A DNA stretch of 64,000 nt. It comes from Dirofilaria immitis. Its lineage: Eukaryota > Nematoda > Chromadorea > Rhabditida > Onchocercidae. Within the stretch, counting starts at the first letter, position 1. Each line of letters starts with the position of its first letter. Positions 54,907-64,000 of the stretch are shown here, piece after piece. The position numbers and the translations under genes were made by a program. The stretch is taken from positions 4,340,001 to 4,404,000 of the forward strand of contig JAKNDB010000109.1 in NCBI GenBank assembly GCA_024305405.1, in the 5' to 3' direction. Below the pieces are notes generated by a model that was given only the letters and a program-made list of their open reading frames with translations, did not search any database and was not told the origin of the DNA.

Positions 54907-57900
54907 ATGGGAACAAACATGGATGTGACACATTTTTTACTAATTTTGACGATTCGTGTAATGCCATTGACTGCTGCACAGCTTGACGTATTTGCGCTAC
55001 CGCAAGCTCCGCGTTATGCGGCAAAACCAACTGTACCACCCGAATACAAAAATATTTCGAATTGGAAGACCATGCACGTGGCCTTGTTGAAAGTGTTATT
55101 GGCCCAAGACCAGGTGGTTTTCCCACCAAAAAGTTATGAAATTGGTCGTCCAGTACGTATCAGTTCAGAGAATAATAATGCCGCATTGAATGAGGTTGAA
55201 CGTTCTTTGGAACAATTTCTCAGTGCACCATCAGGATTCCCTCAACAACTACCACCTGGTTTCAATCAGGGTTTCTCGGTTGCTAATAGTGGTAGTCCTA
55301 TTGCATCATTTTCAAATATCCGCAAACATCCAGTATGTGAAAATTTCATTTCTGCTGCTTATAATTTGGTTTATTTTGTATTTATTTTCACTTCTTCATA
55401 TAAAATGCAAAATACTGTGGTAGTTTTATATGTCCGCTTTTGCAGGATTTAGTAATCTTAGATTTCTGTTTTTTTCCGCTTATGTTCAGGTCAAGTTAAC
55501 TGCTGCAATCATAGGGAATGCAACCGAGAGGGATAGTGGATGAAGAAATTGAAGGATCAGGTGATAATGTACATTCATCTATACGTGGTATACCAAACGT
55601 TTATCCTGATTTAGCTAGGCCACCGGTTGAACTAATACGTCCTCATTTGCGACAGATAACTACAAAGCAGGTACCAAGTTTCAGTTGTGCCTGTGTGATT
55701 CTTTTTTTTGTACAGACAAAATTATTGGAAGGAACCAAATAATTGAGACTGAGCTAAATGCTGATGCATAAATAAGGAATTGAATTAGAGAAAAAAGGTT
55801 GAATTGTCAAATTCTAAATCAGATGACTTAGTTGGATTATTATTGCATCAGATCCCAACAATACCAAAGATTGAGTCACAACCAGAGGTTCCTGATGGAG
55901 GTTTTGGACCTAACGAGAATGTGATCCGTCGTACTTCATTTTCAAAAGAAAGTGATGATGAAAGCAGCGAAAATGAAGAAGTTCGTATAATTATCATTTG
56001 TTCTAGTTCTTCGGAAATTTTTGTAAAATTTAAGCTTTTTCAATTGCTCATTTTTGTTGGTGATAAGATTTTAATTATAATCCTTATTGAAGTATGGTAC
56101 ACTAAAGGACGATTCTTCATCGTCGGGTGGCCTGATTGGTACAATAATCAATTTAATTGGTTTAAATAGCAAAAAAATAAGTTGGAATCTGATACACGGA
56201 GTTTGACAAAAGCGGTTGGTAATTTGATTGGAGGTGAGAACAGCCCAATTCCAGCCAAAAACATGATTGCCGATGTTCTCTACAAAGCGCTCGCTGGTGG
56301 ATCTATTCAAGTAATTAATTATATCTTAATGGTACTTAGAAAATTCATTTCCAAAACTTTATTTGAAATTGTTAGTAATTTACTGTAAATCTTAACATTT
56401 TAAATGACATGTCTTCAGTTGGCTAAATTCATCATTGTAAAGAAATACTTTTAATTAGTATTACGAAAGCGTATTCCGAATTTTTTAGTTGACAGTCGCA
56501 TAAATGGAATCAAAGGTCTTAGATCATCTCGGTTTTGAAAGATAATATGACAATGGTTACTTTCTAAATCCAGTTGATTGAAATTATTTTTATCAATTTT
56601 TAAAGTATTGTATTCATGAATTTTCTTTATATGAAGAGTTACAGACGAATGGAAGTGATGAAAATCCTGACTCCAAGTCAGCATTAACGCTTACCCCTGC
56701 ACAACAAGCTGTAATCGGTGAAAATTTGGAAATGATTCAAAACCTAATAACTCAACCATCGTCTCCTCTCTGCAATCCAAAACCAATTCCTATTGAAGAA
56801 TTTGATGTTGATGCATTCATGGGTCAATGGTACCAGGTTAGTTAGAGCTAAAAATTGCGACATAAGATTATGAAAATTCTGGAGAGAGTCAACACCTGCA
56901 ACTTTATTTTAGGCATGTGGCTGTTTTCGCAAATGTTTTAGATAAGAAGACAAACTAACGTTTGTTCTAAAAGTCTTTCAGAATTCAAATATTTTAGCTG
57001 AGAACTTAAAGTTTGAAAAGATTTTTTCAGGTTATGTATAGTCCACCGTTGGCAACGGGACCGTGTAGTATGGTTGCTTATAAGAAGTTAGCAGATGTGA
57101 ACGATGGTGGAGTTGGCACGATATTTGAAGTGTTCGAGTACACAACTGATGGTACACCCTATGTTAAGCCACGTATCAGCTCTGGATATGCTGTTGTTAA
57201 ACAAGCTGGTGAACTTATTTATCGAACAACCAGTTATCAGGATGATGTCAACGGTAGGGTATTTGCATTTAAAAAGAAATATTCTAGATTTTTCATCGAT
57301 CATGAAAAAATCTTCTTGGAAATTAATTTTTGGTTAAATTTTTTTGCTCGGTTTTCTGTAATAAACTAAGCAATTTTTTCTGACTGTATAAAAATTTTAG
57401 TTCATATAATTCATGTCGGTCCGTTAAATGAAGCCGGACAGTACAGCTTTACAATACTTTCAACAAACTGCAATTATCCATTGTATGTATTCGCACGCGA
57501 TCCTGTCATCTATAAACAGGTTACTAATATTTTATACTTAAATTGCTGAGAAACGATTTCTTTAAGAGAAATATGGTGTTACCGATTATTTCGTAATGGC
57601 CAGATAACAGTTTTACTAATCATTTTAACGAAAAGATGACAATTTTAACGAATCATGGTTTGCTTGTTTACAGAAATTCAAATTACAATTTTTTTACGGC
57701 AAATCTATTGATTGAATGCACTTAGCCAGTAATGATTTGGCTTACTTTGCAACGGGAAAAATTCTAAAAAGTAAATTGCACAAGTTTTGATGTCAAAACT
57801 GAAGCCACTAAATCAAAACTATAAGTTCAAACATTTCAAATTTCTAACAAATTTATATTGATATTGCGATCTTTTATAATTCATTCATTTTTAGTCATAT

Positions 57901-58083
57901 TTCTCTTTATAATTCATTTTTTTGGTCATATTTTTTTTTTTATAGCGTTATGAAACGATTGTTAACCAGATTCTTGAACAGAAAGGATTAATCAATGGCT
58001 TTTCTCGCTTGCTGAACATTGTTGCACCTGTAGATAATTCGGTGTGCACATTTCCACCAAGTTTGTTCAATATTCATGGATAA
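54907..58083 (+). CDS. lpr: Lipocalin-related secreted protein, cluster member C
   Basis: Eight exons join without a break: 54907-55332, 55515-55670, 55798-55980, 56170-56310, 56645-56836, 57031-57253, 57401-57519 and 57946-58083, giving 525 residues. An N-terminal hydrophobic segment (THFLLILTIRVMPLTAAQ) serves as signal peptide. About 330 residues of Pro-rich and acidic linker follow (ESDDESSENEE at the end of exon 3), then the lipocalin domain: AFMGQWYQVMYSPPL near residue 360, CSMVAYKKL, VGPLNEAGQYSF, CNYPLYVFARDP, and the final helix ILEQKGLINGFSRLL with CTF near the end. It aligns well with A, B and D over the C-terminal 165 residues, with little similarity in the linker. The acceptor chosen for exon 3 (AAAAAAG) is atypical but fixes the phase. 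Confidence 0.86.
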
Positions 58084-60386
58084 TACATCGTTAATATTGT
58101 CTGAAATGACAAAGTGTAACAAGAGGCTTGTTGAAGGATTTGCTACAATAGATTATCTAATTAATCTCCGTTTTTCTTTAGCTTTTTTTTCGTTTAATGA
58201 TAAAAATTAACACAGTTTTTCTGAGAAAATTTTTAAGAAAAATAGTCAAAAATGCTGCCAATTTTGTAATTATATAATGAAATAATTAGAGGACTCCGTA
58301 TTCGATCTCTTTTTAATCAAAATAAACTTGAAATTTGTATTGAGCTTCATATTGATCACATTAATCTTTCCTGCGATTTGAAACTACGACAGATTTTTTT
58401 GTATTAATGTACTTACGGTGACAAATTAACATTTCCAGATATTCCTGCCGGGTATTTCTTATCTGTCATCTGTGGTTCTTTCCAAATCCTGATTTTTTCT
58501 GTTTTCATCGAAAAATACGTATAATCAAATAGTATGCAGGCCATTTCAAACTATCTCCTTTTGTTGTATCTCCCTATTATTTGTTTAGCCATTTAACATC
58601 CATAATTAAAATTAATTTTAAAATTGTTGGTACTTTTTCCTATTTTACAAAAATAACTATTTTGCTTTTCTAAATTTTCGGAAATTTCTTCCTGAACATT
58701 ATTGTTAGATCTACCAGGCCGAAAATATGTGCATTAACAGTGTACATAATGCTCCGAATTGAAACTTTTAGCATATATCTTCACATCGTATTTGATGTTG
58801 TGACACAATTATTCAATAAAGATGCAAAAAGTGTAAATTCTGAATTCTGGCGTACAGCTTTTACACTGCGCCAATTGTTATATCCATTACCGACTGAGAG
58901 AAAAAATAAATAACTATAACGGATCTTTTGCGTTTTGTTTATCCTTAAATAGTAGTTCATTAAAACAGAAGTGTTTAAATAACAGTATAAGGGAATATGT
59001 ATATAATAAAGTAACAATTTATAAGACAAAGAACTTGATCCTCAGTTCAAACGCCTCACACACTGGTGCTTTAATCAAAAATCTTAAAAAATTTTTCTGA
59101 AGATGCGTTAAATTAACACTCTCCAGCTGATGCAAATGGCGCTTCCCATTTTTTCATCATGTTATTTACCACGTGATCCTAATGATGAATTTATAAGTTT
59201 TAAAAATGGTAGGATGCGAAATGACGACAAAAGTTTTTGGACCAATGAGTTTGGGAAACTGTTTTTCAAATTTCGGATGGAAATATTTCCAACAAATATA
59301 GCAGTTTCACAAAACGCAGTTAGTGAAACATTATAAAGGAAAAGGAAGTAGAGGGGATATGAGAAATTTCTGAAGTGGAACATTGAGACAGACTCGTAAT
59401 TCTTGATCTGAAGTTTGTTGAAGGGAAAGTCATTATTCGTTACTTAAAGTTTCCTCGCTCGAAGGGAAAACGCTTAGTTTCAGCTACAATCTTTATATCA
59501 CATAGCTCCTTACCGTTTTCATATAATCAACTGTAGAAAAACTGCAACAAGATCACTTGATTGATGATAGATAGGGATCTATATATTTGTTCAGTTAGAC
59601 TTTCTCGTTTTCATGTTGCTATAACTATGACTATGCACCATCAGACTGTTAAATGCACAGTTATTCCTTCCATTAAGTTCAAAATTCCCATCTCTATTCA
59701 TCAGTTAAGCTTTTGGTGATTTTGTTGATGTCATAATCATAAAATTTTTTGTAGTAATCCAGAAATCATTATCTAATCTGCTTTAGTTTCCTCCAGCTTC
59801 TATAAATATTTTTTTTTATCAGTGTTTTAAGAAACCACGCATTCGAATGAAGTGGTAGAATAAGTTGAAATTGTTTAAGTATCCTACTACCACTCAACTT
59901 GATTCAATGAAGGCAAAAATTACGTCAGTTAATCATGGAACAATCTTTGGAGCGTACTAATAACATATAGGTCGTTTGCAATAAAAATTCTACTTACAAA
60001 ATTATTGCAAAAGGTGTGCAAAATATACATACAATGCGTATCATTTCTTATTAGAACCGTCTGTTATCTAGAATGAGACATTTTAGAGGTCATAGTGATG
60101 GGTGGAAAAAGTGACAATTCTGAGATGAATAAAATCTTAATAATGGTGGCTGATTAATAAATACTTGAAAATGAAGAAGCGATAGTAAGAAAAAGAGCAC
60201 TGAACTATGTGGATGTAGAGGCTTTTAAAATGACAGAAGTTGGTAAGGAAGAAGAGGTGAAAAAGGACATAGACCCCAAAATAACCCTCTTTTGGAGGGC
60301 GTAATAGTGCGTGTCGGTGTAAGAACAGGGAGACACAGACCGCTGATTATGTACCAATGACCTAAATCAAAACATTTCAAACATTG
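58084..60386. other. Intergenic between lpr genes C and D
   Basis: 2.3 kb with no supported gene on either strand; short ORFs only (for example 59130-59336 plus and its minus-strand shadow). Probably carries the promoter of member D near its right end. Confidence 0.45.
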
Positions 60387-63329
60387 ATGAGCCAAATGAC
60401 TGCTTCTTCTTTAGGTCGTTCCTCCACAGTCGGTGCTATTTTAATTTTAATCTTTAGCTACTTTTCGTGGATTAACTTACCCTTGTCTCACTCACAACTC
60501 ATCAAAATTAACGATGCCGAACGACAGCCTTCTTTAGTTGATAATGCTTTCTTATCATCCTTAAGACCATCTTCGAAAATTACTCGAGAAATCAAACAAA
60601 ATAGTTCTACATTACAATCATTTGGCAAAAATATTGCACTTACTAAACAGGTTTGTTTATTAAATTTTGTAATGGCATAATAATTATGCTTATAATAACA
60701 TATCCCATACTTTTAGTTAATATAATTAAATATCTATTAAACTAATTTTATAGCTATAATGTAAGGACATAAGCAATCCAAAATTTTTGGAGCGGAAAGT
60801 CAGGAGATTCAAACCATCATTGCTATTTGCTTTTTTATTATCCTCTACTGCTTGGATTTAGACAAAATGCTATTTCTATGACGTCTGAATTATATCTATA
60901 AAATAGTCCCGTCTGATTTTCAGGTGAATTATGCTTCTTTATATATCCAACTGTTAACGCACGAATGATATCAAAGTTTAGAAATTAAGGGAAGAGAACC
61001 ATAAATTCATAAAAAATGTGGTATTTTAACTCGTCCTTTACAATATATTTACAGGATAAAATCACACTAGCAAAAATAAGCGAAATAGCAGATAGCGTCT
61101 TGAACCAGCTAGGACTATCATCTGATTTCAATGGTCGTAGATACAAGCCACTGGCAGCATCTGGCTCCTTTCAAAATGATGATATAAATACGGTGATATC
61201 TGAAGCAAATCAGAACCGTATCGATTTGCAAGGTATTGCGAGCGGACAAATTCCTGGTTTGGCTCCAATCCCAGTACCAGCTTTTCCTGGACCACAAGAT
61301 GTACCAGCTATACCAGGAGTGAACACCATTCCTGGTCTTAGCAATTTCAACTACCTGGTCCTTTTTTTTTATTTTTAGATTTTAGATTATTTCCAAACTA
61401 AAATTTTTCTTAATTTTAGAGCTGTTTCGCAACTGAGTTTATTATTGAAAATATTCACGCATAAATTTTTAGTGATTATCAGGCCATATGGTAGAGGAGT
61501 TCTTTTGTAAATATCATTAGAAAACACTTCCCGTTATTACTTTTCTTCGAATGTATTCTTCGTTCAGATAAGCCAGTTATTTCCACAAATGATTCCACCG
61601 ACAAATACTCTTTTGGGTTCATCGATCAGCCGATTAGTGCCAAAAGGTTACGCTAAAAACTTGGCAAAAGATGTCTTTCGAGCTGTTCATCCAGCAGCCG
61701 AAAATGTCGACGTCGCTCGCATGATGGGTCGTTGGTTTCAGGTATGCATTTGCAGTTTTGATTCACTGTGCAATTTCCGTCAGCAATCTTTTCATCTAAT
61801 TCAAATTTTAGGTAATCAACAGTCCTCATGTTATCCGAGAAGCATGCACAGTGTCGCATTGTATGTTTTTGTTTGTTTTAGTTTGAACTACAGGTTTAAT
61901 TCCATTGATTTTAATATCCTAAAATAAAATTTCACAATATATATATATATACTCAAACAACAGTCGCCGGTTATTTCAACAACATCCAAACTTGCTAGGA
62001 TTGCACAAACTGAACCCTCAGGACAAAAGCGATAAGGAAGATCAGAGCCTTGGGTTCATCTTTTGCTCCCCTAGCGAATTCCCGGGTCTTCCGCAAAAAC
62101 TCCGAAGTACTCGGTAGCAAGCGGCAATGCATGCACAACCCTTAGCAGTTATATATATATATATATATACATGGATTTCTTTCAGCCAATGGGGACAAAA
62201 ATATCTGCCAAATCATTTAGATAAAAAAATACAAAAACCTAAACAGTTCTGAAGTTTTATTAAGATTCAAAATCAATCCTTTATAGTTGGCGCCCTGACG
62301 AACAATACATACAGTGCAACATTTACGATCTTGAAGTTTTATCGTGAAGGGAATGCTAATGGTCCACCTCGTTTTTCACTTGGTTATGGATTCAAGTCCG
62401 GCGATACTGGACAGTTTGTTTTACATAACAGCAATTCACCGGATTCAGAACCATGTAATTAGTTGACCGATTTATATATATTTAAAAAAATACACATCCA
62501 CATCCTTAAATTCAAGATATTTAGGCATTTACCCATCGGTTCGTTTAGATCAAAGCAAGACTAGGTTAAATACAACACTCAAGTTGGTTTTTCTGATTAT
62601 CCAAAATGATTTTCCAGCTTGTTTCAATGTTTGCTATTCTTAAATGAAACTTAAATCTGATCACATTGCTATCATATAATCTGAGTGCAATCGGATTTAT
62701 ATTCAAAGCACTGTAGAAACTTACGGAAGAAATTGGAAAACTCAATTCTTTCTTCTAGGATTTATATAATTTCAGATTTTTAAACAATAAATAACGTGAA
62801 TCTTATCCTATTTGAGGGTTTCATGGATTAAATAAAATTCACTAAAATTTTCACATTACAGTTTGGGTAATAAAAAGGGCCCACTAAACGAATACAATCA
62901 GTATGATTATGTGATTGTATCAAATTGGGTCCGATTTCCCGTATTTGTGATTGCCCGAGACCCAGAACAATTCCGTAACAAGCATATGCGAAATGTACTA
63001 CAATTTTGGAAGACAATAGTAAGTTCCTTGCTTTGAAAGCAAATTGTTAATAGAATATAAGAATTTAATAAGATTTCGAGAAACATATTTATTTTCTTAG
63101 ATTAGTGAATCGACTTAAAAATCAATTGACTTGAAAAGAAAATGGCAATAAAGTTGTCAAATATTATTTTCGGTTAATTTTTTTGAATTCGAATCTCATT
63201 AAATTGAAATTAATTAGTAAAATTACTTTCAGATTACATAAATGTAATGACAAAAGCTTTCAACATGATCTCCCCGTGGATTATAGTCAGTGTCAGTACA
63301 CGCCAACATTTTCTGGAGCAGGACGTTAG
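60387..63329 (+). CDS. lpr: Lipocalin-related secreted protein, cluster member D
   Basis: Seven exons: 60387-60650, 61055-61357, 61568-61741, 61812-61860, 62287-62454, 62862-63018 and 63233-63329, giving 404 residues. A hydrophobic signal or anchor (STVGAILILIFSYFSWINL) precedes a Pro-rich linker of about 200 residues. The lipocalin domain starts at MMGRWFQ (about residue 243), with REACTVSH, the strand SATFTILKFYREG, FSLGYGF, VIVSNWVRFPVFVIARDPEQ and a final CQY. Three added bases are needed: A5 62872-62876, T4 63004-63007 and C4 63272-63275. They restore VIKKGPLNEYNQYDYV, VLQFLEDN and ISPVDYSQCQYTPTF, each matching the paralogues, and bring both flanking introns into phase. The donor after CTG at 61357 (GTCCTT) is weak. 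Confidence 0.8.
61960..62175. other. GC-richer block flanked by TA repeats inside an lpr D intron
   Basis: Within the intron 61861-62286, a block from about 61965 to 62145 is clearly less AT-rich than its surroundings and contains CCCGGG and many CG dinucleotides. It is bounded by TA dinucleotide tracts at about 61938-61950 and 62151-62169. No ORF or terminal inverted repeat was seen. It may be an inserted non-coding repeat. Confidence 0.4.
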
Positions 63330-64000
63330 CTGTTACTTTTTCCGTTCCATTGATTGTAATATGTATTATGTTTGTTATCTTTAGATTGATCAGCCACGCT
63401 GTGAATCATAAAGTAAAAATTATCATGGACGGTTAATTTTACAGCAAACATTTTCTTTTCTACTGTTTTTTTTTTCATCATTACTAAGAAACCCGTCAGG
63501 AAAATGAACAACAATTATGAATTAATGACCTAAAACGCAAAGACCAGACAATCAGTCCTAGTATAAATGGACCAAAATAGGAAATCACAAAAACTAAACG
63601 AGCTATTACGGTGGACAAAATAAGAAATGGATCACCTGTAGATTACATCAGTAAAACGCAACGAGAACAAGGAATTCGTTTCTATTTGAAAACCGGTGCA
63701 TACACAAAAACATGCTCTATTTACCAAAGAAATTGTTCAAAAACGTAAAAAATAAAAGCAACGAAGAATAGGCTCTATAAAAAATAAGGATAACTTTTGC
63801 TGAATGCTTAAGAAAAGTCAGAAATGTAGAAATCAGCATAACTGATCCAGTTTGAATATCATTGAAAGTAAAGACTTCCTTTTGCAATGTAATGACAATA
63901 AACTAATAAGCATTAAATAGAGGATTCTTTGACTTGTAGTTTTAAAAGAGCAAACAAGAAATTCCATTTTTCTATATAATATGGTAAATTTTTAAAAGAA
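63330..64000. other. Downstream flank of lpr gene D, no supported gene
   Basis: AT-rich sequence to the window edge without a recognisable exon; it probably begins with the 3' UTR of member D. Confidence 0.4.

Overview
The window is eukaryotic nuclear DNA from a nematode, probably a spirurid or filarial-type worm. The placement is inferred from visibly AT-rich sequence, short exons ending in GT, acceptors of the TTTCAG/TTTTAG kind, a FAT-2-type fatty-acid desaturase and a tandem set of lipocalin-related (LPR-type) secreted proteins. I found no bacterial operons, CRISPR array, rRNA or convincing transposon.

Layout, left to right. A LanC-like gene (minus) runs off the left edge. A small unidentified gene may lie at 4.5-4.9 kb. 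A fat-2-like desaturase occupies 5.6-8.8 kb. A minus-strand gene at 11.6-14.4 kb encodes three copies of a cysteine-containing repeat I do not recognise. At 14.8-17.4 kb are fragments of one or two unidentified minus-strand genes, a 171-bp tandem repeat that carries an exon, and a degenerate tRNA-Ala-like sequence. An atypical Rab GTPase (18.4-20.2 kb) is followed by arl-1 (22.3-23.8 kb), which ends tail-to-tail with an ankyrin-repeat DHHC palmitoyltransferase of the ZDHHC17/HIP14 type (23.9-28.4 kb, minus). Then come vang-1/Van Gogh (30.0-32.7 kb), an unidentified hydrophilic ORF (33.7-34.2 kb) and a complete 25-exon USP7/math-33 deubiquitinase (34.7-42.6 kb). Four paralogous lipocalin-related genes in the same orientation fill 45.3-63.3 kb.

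The strongest unexpected signal is technical or biological and spans the whole window. When exons are joined by homology and splice phase, seven genes are interrupted by 20 single-base frame breaks. Every one is repaired by adding exactly one base, and in 19 the position can be placed at a run of one nucleotide. None needs a base removed. arl-1 and two LPR genes have no such break, and in the broken genes the reading frame and splice phases fit once the base is added. The simplest reading is that the assembly systematically under-counts homopolymers (uncorrected long reads), not that these are pseudogenes. A translation taken straight from this sequence will therefore be wrong for fat-2, the cysteine-repeat gene, the DHHC gene, vang-1, math-33 and two LPR genes.

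The genes do not form one pathway. Several products act at the Golgi or cell surface (ARL1, the HIP14-like acyltransferase, the Rab, Vang), and the LPR cluster encodes secreted, probably lipid-binding or apical-matrix proteins. I saw no clear novel multi-gene system. The best candidates for something undescribed are the cysteine-repeat protein, the exon-bearing tandem repeat and the variable N-terminal regions of the LPR cluster.
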